Shown here piece after piece: positions 33,006-43,017 of a stretch of 64,000 nucleotides of DNA. The notes beneath the pieces were generated by a model. That model saw only the letters and a program-made list of their open reading frames with translations, searched no databases and was not told the DNA's origin. Origin of the DNA: CAVVFX01 sp963747535. Lineage in GTDB: Bacteria; Acidobacteriota; Terriglobia; Bryobacterales; Bryobacteraceae. The DNA is taken from assembly GCA_963747535.1 (NCBI GenBank), contig CAVVFX010000020.1, positions 620,001-684,000 on the forward strand. The letters are read 5' to 3'. Within the stretch, counting starts at the first letter, position 1; each line of letters opens with the position of its first letter. A program made the translations under genes and the position numbers.

Positions 33006-35738
33006 TTACTGCAACCAGATGCTCTCCGCCGCAGTGTACACCCCGCCTCCGACCACACCGAACTGCACCTGCGTATGGCCGGTCGAAGTGCTCGCGGGAA
33101 TCCTCACATTTACCTGATAGACACCGGCAAGCTCCCCGGGTGCGGCACCCTGGTAGAGGACTTGCCCGGAAACCCAAGAGTTGCCTTGGGAATTAAGAAA
33201 GCTCACGCCGATTCCGCTCGTGGCCTGCGCTGCTCCGGGTGCGATCGTGCCGTCCTGGAGTGGCGGGCTGGTCTGCCCCAGGCCCGTAACGAAAAGAGTG
33301 ATGACGCTGCCGTCCGACGCAGGATGATCCGCCGAGTTCAGGGTCCCATCCTCATTAATTGCGATCAGGTCAGCGCCGGGGAAGTTTCCGTTGGTGAAAG
33401 GATCGGGGACGCTCGGGGCAACGTGAAAAACCAGCGGGTCGGTCTGTGTACCGGCGTACTGCACAACGATGCTCGTGGTCGCGTTGTCGCCCACCGCGAA
33501 CGGGACAATGCAGTTGACCTGGTTAGCTTGGGCGTAGAGAATTGGGGCGGCGGTTCCGTCGAAAAGCACCTGAACGCCGGCCAGCGAGTTCGAAAGCGAG
33601 CCGTCCGCGTTCCATTCAGCGTAAGCCGGGGCTTGCGGACCGAGCCCTTCGCCGAACAAGGTCACCATTTGCCCGGGGGCGACCCAAATGTAGTTGTTCG
33701 TTCCTGAAAAAGCGGGAAAGGTAAAGTCCGGGATACTCTGCGTCGCGTTCACGAGACAGGCGTGCGGGATTGGCGGCGCATGGTTGGTATCGATCACGGC
33801 CGAGAAGAATCCCTGCTCGCCGCCGCTGCTGCCGACGGGCACCTCTGAGAGCGTGTAGCCTCCCAAGTAGAGTGTGCCATCCGCAGCGAGCCGGAGGTGC
33901 TCGATCGACGTTGAATTGGTGCCGAGAAAGGACGAGAATTCCCTTTGGCCCTGCGAACCCAGACGCATGACAAATCCGTTCTCAACCCGAAAATAGGGTA
34001 ACGTGGGGGTTGTGTTCGGCTCGCCGATCGGGTTACTGCAGAATTGAAAGGCGTCCCAGGTACGCGGGAAGTCCACGCCGTACGCCTGGCCTGCAACGTA
34101 GACTTCGCCACTCGGGCCAAAGGCCAGCCTCTCGCCTTGTCCGTGGCCCAGAAGCCGCGAGTATAGGAGGGTAGACCCGGTGGGGTCAAGAGCTGCAACA
34201 TAGGCCATGCACGGCGGCTGCGAACCGCAGTCGTTGGGTTGAGGATCGGGGTCGTTCACCGCCGGGATTCCGGCGGCCGCCGGGCTGGTGAATACGATGT
34301 TGCCAACTGAGTCGAGCCCAATATCCGAAGGCAGGGCTCCGTTCGTAACGAAGGCCGGCATGGGGTTGAAGCTGGCAACGAACTCCGGGCTTCCGTGCGG
34401 ATCGAGCTTCAAGATATAGAGCCCATCGGCGTCGGAGGACTTGTAGGCGCCCGGCGTAACCGCCAACTGCGCTGACGGGCCGCTGACCGCGTAGAGGGCC
34501 CCGGTATCGCCAACGGCGATTTGTGCGACCCCTCCCGGTGTGGGCGTGGAATAAAGAATCGTGGAGCCATCGGCGCTCAATTTCTCGACAGCCGGTCCGC
34601 CGGAGAAATAGACTGCGCCGGTAGAATCGATTTTCATGAACACTGGCGGCTGGTCCAGGAATGTCGCGTAAAGTAAGGCGCTTCCTGTCGGATTCAGCTT
34701 GGCGAGAAATCCCCCGCCCGCTGGCGGCGGCGTGGAGAGGTACGCGTCCGGGGTCACCGGAAAAACGGGGCCCGGCTCGCCGCCGATCACCACGTCACTC
34801 GCTGGGTCGAGGCCAATGGACCGCATAGTGGCTGACCCGGAGCTTGGGAAATAGGTGGCCCAGGCGACCTGGTGGTCGGCGGCATTCAGCTTGATCACCC
34901 ACGCATCGCCGCAGAACGCGATTGGCTTGCACGAAGTAGTTGTGCGGAGGGTGCCGGCGGTTGCTGGGATGAGCCCGAGCCCGGCAATATAAAACGCCCC
35001 GGCAGCATCCGTCACGCTGGCGTTGGGAAAGGTGGGGAGGGAGTTTTCCGTAAGGACCGCAAGGTAGGTCAGGACCGGATCGATGAGCAACGGGGCCGCT
35101 CGGTCGAAATTAGTCGCGGCGAAGGAGACCTCGCCCGAATTATCCAATTTGAGCTCGCAGTCCACCACTCTGCGACCCGCTGCCGTGTCCTGGTATGCGG
35201 CAGGCGCCTGGAGGTGAAGCACGTCTCCAGATACCGTTATCAACTTCAGTCCTCCAGATACGGATTCGAGACGCGCCCCGCGTACCCGCAAATGGATTTG
35301 AGCGGGATTGGCGCCCGGCGCAACCACATAGTCGAACTCCAGTTGCCCGTGCGAGCCATAAAAAATAATATCGATCCCTGGAAAAGCGCTGCGACGTCGG
35401 ATTCGGCGGTAGTTTGGGACGCCGGTAATCCAGGCGTGGGGGTCATGGCCAGCCAGATAGTTGGTTTTCGTTCCTACACGATCAAACCCCTCCAGTTTCC
35501 CGTGCGCAGGGCGGGCGAGTTCGAGGCGGACAGACCCGTCGATGGTGATCCCATCCTCCGAGAACGTGTACCGGTGCCCGGTGATGTGGGCGCCGAATTC
35601 GACGCCGCGAGGCCATTGGCCTTGGTTGCGCTCGAAAGTTACCGGCAGGTCGCGGAGCATGGCTGCGGTCGGAGGACTCGCGCTGGCCTCGCAGGCTCCG
35701 GTAAAGATCCACACAATGAACAATGTCCGACGTAGCAT
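33006..35738 (-). CDS. Secreted SBBP beta-propeller protein with Solibacter-type C-terminal domain
   Basis: 910 aa. Signal peptide, then an N-terminal domain (about 25-235) with FERNQGQWPRGVEF, NYLAGHDPHAW, and FPGIDIIFYGSHGQLEFDYV, as in DUF7948/SBBP proteins. Beta-propeller-type repeats follow (about 240-660): GFLAKLNPTGSALLYATFL, VAALDPTGSTLLYSRLLG and similar. The TIGR03437 domain is at about 690-905: WVAPGQMVTLFGEGLGPQ, GVQVLFDGTAAPILYAQANQ, VTGLGQTSPP. AGGAGG lies six bases before the ATG. It is last in a same-strand run from the giant-protein array. Extracellular structural or adhesive role inferred. Confidence 0.82.
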   Translation of the reverse strand: MLRRTLFIVWIFTGACEASASPPTAAMLRDLPVTFERNQGQWPRGVEFGAHITGHRYTFSEDGITIDGSVRLELARPAHGKLEGFDRVGTKTNYLAGHDPHAWITGVPNYRRIRRRSAFPGIDIIFYGSHGQLEFDYVVAPGANPAQIHLRVRGARLESVSGGLKLITVSGDVLHLQAPAAYQDTAAGRRVVDCELKLDNSGEVSFAATNFDRAAPLLIDPVLTYLAVLTENSLPTFPNASVTDAAGAFYIAGLGLIPATAGTLRTTTSCKPIAFCGDAWVIKLNAADHQVAWATYFPSSGSATMRSIGLDPASDVVIGGEPGPVFPVTPDAYLSTPPPAGGGFLAKLNPTGSALLYATFLDQPPVFMKIDSTGAVYFSGGPAVEKLSADGSTILYSTPTPGGVAQIAVGDTGALYAVSGPSAQLAVTPGAYKSSDADGLYILKLDPHGSPEFVASFNPMPAFVTNGALPSDIGLDSVGNIVFTSPAAAGIPAVNDPDPQPNDCGSQPPCMAYVAALDPTGSTLLYSRLLGHGQGERLAFGPSGEVYVAGQAYGVDFPRTWDAFQFCSNPIGEPNTTPTLPYFRVENGFVMRLGSQGQREFSSFLGTNSTSIEHLRLAADGTLYLGGYTLSEVPVGSSGGEQGFFSAVIDTNHAPPIPHACLVNATQSIPDFTFPAFSGTNNYIWVAPGQMVTLFGEGLGPQAPAYAEWNADGSLSNSLAGVQVLFDGTAAPILYAQANQVNCIVPFAVGDNATTSIVVQYAGTQTDPLVFHVAPSVPDPFTNGNFPGADLIAINEDGTLNSADHPASDGSVITLFVTGLGQTSPPLQDGTIAPGAAQATSGIGVSFLNSQGNSWVSGQVLYQGAAPGELAGVYQVNVRIPASTSTGHTQVQFGVVGGGVYTAAESIWLQ

Positions 35739-35748
35739 GTTATGCCTC

Positions 35749-36426
35749 CTATTTGGCGATTATAGTAACGCTGCCACTCTCCGCTTGCAGGGCGGGAAGG
35801 GACAAACCGAGGCCTGAGAGCGCGTTGCTGCTAGAATCGGTGAAGCTGCAGCGGTGGTTTGCGGCAATCCGGAGCGGAACCAGCTTCGGCACGAGTACTT
35901 GGTAATGGTACGCGCCCGGCGTTCCCGAGACCGGGTATGCCTGGGCTGACAATGATCCCGCAAATGCGAAGACAGGGGCTTTGTTATACCTCGCGGCGCA
36001 CCCAGTCGCATCGTCAATCGTGATGGCGAGGAGCGCCCCGCGGGGAACGCTGAGCTTAAGCCCAGTTACGTTCTGGCCAGTTGTTACAGACACGCGGTGG
36101 TCCGTCGTGTTCCACGCGCAGGAGGAGATGTGGATGGGCAATGTGCCTGCCGCGCAGATGGTGTACCGGTCCGGGGGAAGGCCCAATATGGAGAATGTTC
36201 CGTCGGAGCGGGACTTCACGCTGCCGAAAACCTGAGGCCGCAGGTAACTCACGCCGCCGGAAGGGCCCCTCTGGATATGTCCGGAGCCCCTATAGGACAC
36301 CGTTGCCCCGGCAATGGGGGTCGCGCCATCCTCCAGAACTGTGCCCGCAACGGAACCCGCTGTCTGGCCGTTCAGCCCAGCCACGGCGAGTGATCCGGCG
36401 ACGAAAATAACCTTGAAGATTCGCAT
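35749..36426 (-). CDS. Secreted CarboxypepD_reg-like protein
   Basis: 225 aa from ATG 36426. Signal peptide MRIFKVIFVAGSLAVAGLNG. Then a carboxypeptidase regulatory-like beta-sandwich: AGSVAGTVLEDGATPIAGAT, GTFSILGLPPDRYTICAAG, SCAWNTTDHRVSV, GQNVTGLKLSVPRGALLAI. The second half has a similar beta-type composition. It starts four bases after the stop of the interrupted giant gene and ends 10 bases before the propeller gene, so it is part of one operon. It is a shorter, diverged relative of the proteins at 41709 and 51263. Confidence 0.72.
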   Translation of the reverse strand: MRIFKVIFVAGSLAVAGLNGQTAGSVAGTVLEDGATPIAGATVSYRGSGHIQRGPSGGVSYLRPQVFGSVKSRSDGTFSILGLPPDRYTICAAGTLPIHISSCAWNTTDHRVSVTTGQNVTGLKLSVPRGALLAITIDDATGCAARYNKAPVFAFAGSLSAQAYPVSGTPGAYHYQVLVPKLVPLRIAANHRCSFTDSSSNALSGLGLSLPALQAESGSVTIIAK

Positions 36427-36430
36427 TGTT

Positions 36431-37744
36431 TTACTGGTTCTCGTAGGTGTGGTAAGGGCCGCCGGACAGAAATCCAATCGTGGGAGGCGTATTCGGGTTC
36501 ATGCAGGGGTTACCGCCGCCGTTGTATACCGACAAGTAGTGCCACGGTCGAAAGATCACTTGGGCACCCATCGCGCTAAAGAGCGCACTGTCCATAAACC
36601 CCTGGTACTCCTCGGACGCTCCAATCAGGGTTGTGGTGCCGGAAGTGACAGGAGGGTCGTCGCAGCCCGGCTCGTTTGGAAAGGTTTCTCCAATCATTAT
36701 CGGATACGGGGCGGTTGTGGGCATGGTGAACGCCGGATCCCCGTTAACCGTCTGGTGAGGTTGCGTCGCAAGGTTGTAGAGTACGGTATAGCCTTCTTGA
36801 GCGATATTGGGGTCTGGCCAAAAGCATTTGTACTGCTGGTAGGGCGGGTTGGGGTTAGTGCACCATTGATCGCTCGTTTGACCAGACGGCGTGAGGCCGT
36901 TCGCGATGGCGCCGTGCACGTCAATTACGTAGGGAGGAACGACGTTGTACAGGCCATTGCTGGGAACCACGAGATCGTTCGGCTCGGCGAGTGTGAACCA
37001 GACGTTTGGATCCAGATGGGCTTGCGTTATCGGCGGGTAGCAGATGTAGTCTGGCCCGTAGGGGAAGGTCAGAACGCCAATTAGGTTCTCGTCTGCCCAG
37101 ATAGGTCCGAACCAGTCGCCCGCGAAAGCGTGCATCAGGGTGGACTGATATGGGAACATTGCGGAATCGCCGGTGGACTGATCTCCGTAGGGCCCTGGGC
37201 AGTCCTGCCACTGCTGGGTGGTCCCCGAGACCTGGGGTTTGTCATTAACTGTCGTGGAATAAGTTGCGACACACTCCCCGTTCTTCCCGACGAGACCATG
37301 GTAGGCAAGGTGGGCGCAGACGTTCAGGTAGACGTTCTCTTTAAGAACGTTGTTGTTGCCGGAGCCCTGATCCTCATTGTCCTGGATCCAGCGCCCCTCC
37401 ACCGGAAAATCCACTGGGTCAATTTCGCCGTAGATATCGAACTCGGTCAACTGTAGTTGGGCGCCTTGGATTGCCTGGAACATCTTGTCCAAAATGCCGT
37501 AGTATTTGTCCGGGGTCGAACCGGGCGCGTTGCCCCATCCCCAGAACATGTCGGAGGGCGTGTGGACGCCGAAGACGTAGCCTCTAGAGTCAGATTGGCA
37601 ATCCGAAGGGTAGGACACGGCGCCATTTTTTGGATCTATATACTGGGTATATCCGAATGGTTCCCACGGATAGAAGTAGGCGGGGTCGCTCGTGCAACCC
37701 GAGGTGAAGCCCGCTAAGGCTATGCTAAATAATAAACTGTACAA
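36431..37744 (-). pseudogene. C-terminal part of an IS-interrupted giant secreted protein (glycosidase-like domain)
   Basis: Real sequence begins at about 37719 with LAGFTSGCTSDPAYFYPWEP; codons before that are insertion-sequence end. Removing the element and one CTAAGG rejoins it in frame with the part ending at 39053, giving 1311 aa in all. The domain has GVHTPSDMFWGWG, QLTEFDIYGEIDPVDFP, YVIDVHGAIANG and PIMIGETFPNEPGC. The pattern of isolated Glu residues after beta strands resembles a clan-A glycoside hydrolase barrel, but the family is not identified. A TTG at 37744 could start translation but gives no proper signal. Confidence 0.65.
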
Positions 37745-39046
37745 AACAGTAAATGTAGGTTATGTTGTAATTAGTGAATGATCGTCGCAGTCGGGATGTG
37801 ACGCCGGCCGTGGCCGAAAAGACATGGCTACGGATCTTAGCGACTCTGAATGAATACCAAGCGCGTTTGTTCGTAGCCGAGAAGGCCCTGCAACTGGGAC
37901 GAGGAGGCATTAGCCGGTTGTCGCAGTTAACGGGAATGTCGCGGGTCACAATTACCCAAGGACTGAGCGAATTGCGCACTGGCAAGAAACTGCGGACGGC
38001 CGCCGAGCGCGTTCGTCAGCCGGGCGGCGGGCGTAAGAAAGTGGAGCAATCCGACCCCGAGTTGCCAAGTCATCTCAAGACGATCGTCGAGGAGACGACC
38101 GCAGGAGATCCGATGAGCCCTCTGAGGTGGACCAGTAAATCGACTCGGATGATCGCTGAGGAATTGTCCCGAACTGGCCACTTGATCAGCAGCGTCACCG
38201 TGGGTCGTTTATTGGAGGAAATGGGCTACACCTTGCAAGCGAACGTGAAGACGCGCGAAGGTACTCAACATCCGAGCCGCGATGCCCAGTTTCGCTACCT
38301 GAACCGGCAAGTGAAATCCTTCCGGCGGGATGGCGACCCGGTGATTTCCGTGGACACCAAGAAGAAGGAACTCGTCGGGGCCTTTAAAAACGCGGGTCGC
38401 AGATGGTTGCCCCAGGGAAAGGCCGATCGGGTGTCGGTGCATGACTTTCCGCACCTTGGGGAGGGAAAAGCCATTCCCTACGGTGCTTACGACATCGCGC
38501 GAAATCGAGCCGTGGTCAACGTCGGCATTACTCATGACACGGCGGAGTTCGCTGCCGAGAGTATCAGGCGGTGGTGGCGTCTGGATGGAAAGCGGCACTA
38601 CCGGGGAGCGACACGGTTGCTCATCTGCGCCGACAGTGGAGGCAGTAATGGCGCCCGGACGCGGGCATGGAAGCTATATCTCCAAGCGTTAAGCGATGAA
38701 ACAGGGATGGCGATCACCGTTTGTCACTATCCGCCGGGCACCAGCAAGTGGAACAAGATCGAGCACCGGTTATTCTCCTTCATAAGCCTGAACTGGAAGG
38801 GTAAGCCCTTGATCAACTTCGAAACCGTGGTGAATCTAATAGGCGGCACTCGGACGAGCACTGGACTCAAGGTCAAAGCAGTCTTAGACACTAATCAATA
38901 TGACACCGGTGTCGAGGTCTCGAAGGACGACATTGACCAACTGCGCCTCAAACGACACAAATTGCATCCCGATTGGAACTACACGCTACTGCCTCGCTCC
39001 TGACTTCATGTCTCGACTGATTGTACAGATTATTGTTTAGCAACAC
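37720..39046 (+). mobile_element. ISAzo13-family insertion sequence
   Basis: 1327 bases. Ends are imperfect inverted repeats of about 30 bases sharing TGCTAAA, AATAA, CTGTACAA and CAGT. Flanked by CTAAGG at 37714-37719 and 39047-39052, a six-base target duplication. Deleting the element plus one copy restores an open frame of exactly 1312 codons in the host gene, which strongly supports these boundaries. One transposase gene inside. No other copy in the window. Confidence 0.85.
37774..39003 (+). CDS. ISAzo13-family transposase
   Basis: 409 aa, GTG start. The N-terminal helix-turn-helix region (LGRGGISRLSQLTGMSRVTI) is followed by SPLRWTSKSTRMIAEELS and a DDE catalytic core: VISVDTKKKELVGAFKNAGR (first Asp), LICADSGGSNGART (second Asp) and CHYPPGTSKWNKIEHRLFSF (final Glu). 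These blocks are characteristic of the ISAzo13/Rhodopirellula-type transposases. The frame is complete, so the element may be active. It lies in the opposite direction to the gene it interrupts. Confidence 0.9.
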   Translation: MNDRRSRDVTPAVAEKTWLRILATLNEYQARLFVAEKALQLGRGGISRLSQLTGMSRVTITQGLSELRTGKKLRTAAERVRQPGGGRKKVEQSDPELPSHLKTIVEETTAGDPMSPLRWTSKSTRMIAEELSRTGHLISSVTVGRLLEEMGYTLQANVKTREGTQHPSRDAQFRYLNRQVKSFRRDGDPVISVDTKKKELVGAFKNAGRRWLPQGKADRVSVHDFPHLGEGKAIPYGAYDIARNRAVVNVGITHDTAEFAAESIRRWWRLDGKRHYRGATRLLICADSGGSNGARTRAWKLYLQALSDETGMAITVCHYPPGTSKWNKIEHRLFSFISLNWKGKPLINFETVVNLIGGTRTSTGLKVKAVLDTNQYDTGVEVSKDDIDQLRLKRHKLHPDWNYTLLPRS

Positions 39047-41699
39047 CTAAGGGTATCGGCGCTGGGACCGTGTATCCATCGACTCCCAGCTCAGGTACGA
39101 CATAGCGGATGCCATAGCTCCTCAGATCCTGGACGAGTGTGTTGAAGTTACTCCAGAACGTGTCTACCGGTCCACCGTTGTCGGTCACTTGGCCGCAGCC
39201 CTGAGTGGCGGGGGCGCTTCCGCAGATGGGCGGATTGTCGAGCGCATGGGTCGTGTCCCAAGGGTGGTTTCTGCTTCCAGCGACAAATGACTGCGCGGTG
39301 ACGTTGAGTCGCACACCTGTGACACCCTGGGCGACATAGCTGTTGGTGCCCGTTGAGACGACCTGCTGCAGGCACTGCCTCAGAGTCAACGCTTCGTCGC
39401 AACCCGGTATCCAGTAGCCGGCGTCGTTGAATGTGGTCCAGTAGTCGTCTATCGAAAGCTGCCCGAGATTCGTGTGTAGGGTGAAGTGATCTGAACTTGG
39501 TCCAGCCGTTATCGAAAGCGGGATACTGATATTCTGTGTGTATAGATTTTGCTGGACCGTGAGAGGCAGGGAGTAGTTTCCCGGCGGCACTAAATCCGAC
39601 GCTACAATCCGCACGTTGAATGTTCCGCTGCTCAAGAGCGGGTCCGCGAAGGCGGCGATGCCCGGTATTCCAGTGCCAGTCACCCCGATGCTAATCGTCC
39701 CGCGAGTGTTAGTAGTTACTTGCACCGGGCACTGCACCGCTGGTCCCCACTGCGTCACCGGTTGGGGAGATGTGGGGTAACCAAACACCTGGAAGGGCCG
39801 GACATGCACAATGAACTGATTGCTCCACGATCCATTGGAGAGGTTGGCTTGAGCGGGATAGTCACTTATCGCAGTGCTGGCGGGCACCTGAACGTTCAAG
39901 TCAAAGGCGGAGTTGGTCGGGATCGAATTAGAGGGCGACACAGACCATGAGGCACCGCTAGGAAGCCCGGCGACCGTTGTGACTGACACAGTAGCGGGCA
40001 GGCCATTCGTCCCTTGAGCTGCGCCTTGCGTTCCAGGTAGGATAGTCGTATCGGAGATGTTGAAAGTTTGTGGAATGAAATTGGCGGTAACCGTCATCGG
40101 CCCTGTCATCGTCAAATTCTGCGGGTTCGTTGCGCCATTCAGGTTACCGCTGAAACTATTGAACAGGTAACCGCTCGTCGGCGAAGCTTGGACCGTAACT
40201 ACTTGGCCGCTCGCGTATGTGGGCCCCGGAGGGCTGAGCGTAATTGTCCCAGCGCTGGGCGGATTCACAAAAGTGGTGAGTTGGTATTGCGCCCCGACAA
40301 CATAGAAAGTCGTGTTAAGGCCTTGAGACACTAGTGCTGCTACGCCTTCCACGTATACCTGCAACTGGCCGCTGTTTGTGTTGGGAACAATCGCAGTGAT
40401 CACAGTTCCGCTTGAGCCCACGCTTGTCACCGTCGCGGCCTTTCCACTGATGTTGACGACGATCGCCGAGACCGAACTGCCGAAGCTGGCCCCGTAGATC
40501 GTGACGGTCGAGCCAGGTGAGCCAGAGTTGGGCGAAAAGCCTGTGATCAAAGGTAGCGCCGAGTTGACGGTCATTGTAACCGTGAAGTATAGGTTCCCCG
40601 TGCCGTTCGGGTTTGCAATGTAGTAGTCGAATTCGTAATGGCCAACGGTTTCGGCGTTCATCATGGCTTGGCCTTGGCCGGACATCACGCCGACCCCAGA
40701 GTTGACGGTAAATGAAGGCAGGCTCAAGAGAACATTGGTGGCTGGGTAATAATAGTAGCCTCTAGAGTCGATGTAATATGACGCATATTGCACCGGCGAG
40801 AGTGATCCGCTGTAATTGGGTGCGCTGATGTTCTCAGAGACCGAAACTGGCTGGTCGTTCGTGCCCACTGTCAACGATACGTTGCCGGGCTGTGTAAGCG
40901 TCGGCGGCGGTGGCACGGTCACATTCCATGTACCGAGCGTCTGCCAAGGCAGCAGCGTTCCGGAAGTATCGATGGCATCGGAGTTTACGTAGTATGTTCC
41001 CGTAACGCTGAATGCAACATTCAGGCTGATGGTGACTGTTTCGGACCCAACCGTGACATACGAAGCGGATGGGTTAATCGTGCAGGTGCTGTCGGTATAG
41101 ACCCCCGGTGCCGCATCCAGGAGGCTCAGGCTTATCGTCACTGGATTCCCAGAGTTGACGACGAACTCAACTGGACATTGATTCGTGACTATGCCGGAAC
41201 CATTGGTCAACACGAATGTGATATCACCGCCGGCGATGAGTTGCGCCCCAAGAGGATCAGTGAACGTAAATGGGTCCGTAGCGGCCGAATTGACCTGCTG
41301 GGTTCCTGCGACTTGCGCTATTCCGGAGGCCAGAGGTCCTATTGCAGCGTGGAACGTGGTCGCTGCGCTGCCTGCAGTCGCGTTGAAACCCGGTGTAAGG
41401 GTGATCTGGATTCCCGCCTGTAGCAAGACGCTAGCGCTTCCGCCTACGGTGAACGTCCCATTTGTCGTAATAGTATTCGATGCTTGATAGGCAGCCGTGC
41501 CAGAGTTCATTGTGGTGCTACCCAGAGTCATGTTAGTCGGGCCGGACTGCGGGAGCGCGACCGTCGCGCAGGCGGTCAGGAGCACGAGACCCAGAAAAGA
41601 CCGGGCGCGGGCCGGTTCCCGCCCAGCAAAAACAATGAAACCACGTAACTTTACCAACCTGTTGGTCTCCATTTCGCATTGACCCTTCTTTCTCGCCAT
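39030..41699 (-). pseudogene. N-terminal part of an IS-interrupted giant modular secreted protein
   Basis: 889 aa to an artificial stop inside the element; the true sequence ends at about 39053. Signal peptide LGLVLLTACATVALPQ. Then a coathanger-stack domain (SGTAAYQASNTITTNGTF, LLQAGIQITLTPGFNA), beta-sandwich modules, an IPT/TIG domain (LITGFSPNSGSPGSTVTIYG), an InlB-like repeat (TVQASPTSGYLFNSFSGNLN) and the start of a barrel-like domain (GVTGVRLNVTAQSFVAGSRN, LRSYGIRYVVPELGVDG). It follows the CarboxypepD_reg-like gene by nine bases. Possibly a secreted enzyme on an adhesive stalk; interrupted, so likely inactive in this strain. Confidence 0.7.
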
Positions 41700-41708
41700 G
41701 TCCGGACC

Positions 41709-42539
41709 TCAATGTGCCTTGCCCACGATTGTGTAGGTGAATTGGGGCGGGGCCGCGCCTGCCGGAATCTGGAAGGTTTGGCTCTCACCAGCCGCGGCCA
41801 CGGGCATGCCGGTTGCGTCGAGGAGCGAGAACTGCTGGCTGCGGACAGTGACGGTGTGAGGCAGGCCGAAGGGTAGCGTCAGTTGGCGCGTTTGGCCTGT
41901 CGCGGTGATCGAGGCGATTTGAGCGTTGTAGTAGGCGCTGTTCGAGGCGTGTGCGATGATCTCCACGTCCTGAGGAATCGCGGGAATTCTTGCCCCCTGC
42001 GGCATCGCTGTATTGGATATCGTCGTTGGAAGTAGCTTGCCGACATCGACGATCGTGAACAGGACGACGGCACCTTTGGCCATCATCACGACTTGTCCCG
42101 TCAAATTCTGACCGGCGGCGAGGGTGATCGTCGGTAGGGATGCCGACCAATGACAGGGATCAAGCCAGCCGGGCGTGGTGGTTTGGGCGCAGAGGATATA
42201 AGCTCCGGCGGGAACTGCGGAGATCAGAAATGCACTCGTTTGGGTTGGCGTCGTCACTTTGGTGCCGACCGAGGCGGAGCCCACCGCGCTTTGCCCCGCG
42301 ATAGCCGCGGCTTGGATACGGCTCATCAGGGTTGGCGGTACCGCAGTTTTCTGGTTAGTCGCTTTGACAGCGGCGTACACATGGGCGCCCGGGATTGGCG
42401 TACCATCGGAGCCGACGACCGTTCCTTGGATGGACCCAAGATTCGACTGGGCGAAAGCGGCCACATCTGCTACTGCGACCACTACAGCGCAAGTGCGGAG
42501 CAATCGAGTCCAGCTACGTTCCGAGGGATGAAATATCAT
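41709..42539 (-). CDS. Secreted CarboxypepD_reg-like protein, paralogue 1
   Basis: 276 aa from ATG 42539, with AAAGGA eight bases upstream. Signal peptide ending AAFAQ. Domain starts NLGSIQGTVVGSDGTPIPGA, then VPAGAYILCAQTTTPGWLDP, CHWSASLPTITLAAGQNLTG, and a C-terminal beta module with RSQQFSLLDATGMPV and QFTYTIVGKAH. It is clearly paralogous to 51263-52021 (same motifs, about the same length). Each paralogue sits directly upstream of a coathanger giant and directly downstream of a tail-fibre C-terminal fragment. Confidence 0.78.
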   Translation of the reverse strand: MIFHPSERSWTRLLRTCAVVVAVADVAAFAQSNLGSIQGTVVGSDGTPIPGAHVYAAVKATNQKTAVPPTLMSRIQAAAIAGQSAVGSASVGTKVTTPTQTSAFLISAVPAGAYILCAQTTTPGWLDPCHWSASLPTITLAAGQNLTGQVVMMAKGAVVLFTIVDVGKLLPTTISNTAMPQGARIPAIPQDVEIIAHASNSAYYNAQIASITATGQTRQLTLPFGLPHTVTVRSQQFSLLDATGMPVAAAGESQTFQIPAGAAPPQFTYTIVGKAH

Positions 42540-42586
42540 TGCACGGGTCCTTTCATGACTGTCCAAGGTGGAGTTTGGTAGCCGAT

Positions 42587-42990
42587 TCATTTCTTTGTTG
42601 GATCGCCGGTTACCGGGGCGCCTTGCGCCAAACGCTCCTGAAGGCTCTGAACCTGCTTTTCGAGGAGGTCATTGCGCTGCTCCAGCCGGTTGTTGCGCTC
42701 CTCGGCCTGGATCATGTGAAGAGTGAGTTCCTCGATCTTGCCAAGGAGCTTGGCTTGCATTTCGCCGAGGCTCAGTCCCTTTTCCTTGACTTCTGTGGCC
42801 GACGGAATGTCGGGAAGGTGGTGGTGCTCTTCGACGAACTGTTTCACTTCCGACAGCGGCTGAAGCCGGTAGCCGGATTCAAATACGTAATCGGGAACGG
42901 ATGCTTCAACCTTGACTTCCGTCGCGGCGATGGTGCCATTGACGTCCAGCGCGTCGGTCGGGGACGTAGTGCCGATGCCGACGGACCCGG
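42587..42990 (-). pseudogene. Tail-fibre C-terminal chaperone-like fragment, copy 1
   Basis: Open frame from a TAG at about 42992, with no start codon, reading VGIGTTSPTDALDVNGTIAA, SVPDYVFESGYRLQPLSEVK, FVEEHHHLPDIPSATEVKEK and a coiled coil GKIEELTLHMIQAEERNNRL. This is the C-terminal trimerisation/chaperone-type end common in tail-fibre and surface proteins. The N-terminal part is missing and the preceding HEAT-like gene ends only 27 bases upstream. An internal ATG at 42847 could give an 86-aa coiled-coil peptide. Confidence 0.6.
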
Positions 42991-43017
42991 CCTAGATCGC
43001 ACGGCTCGGATATGCCC

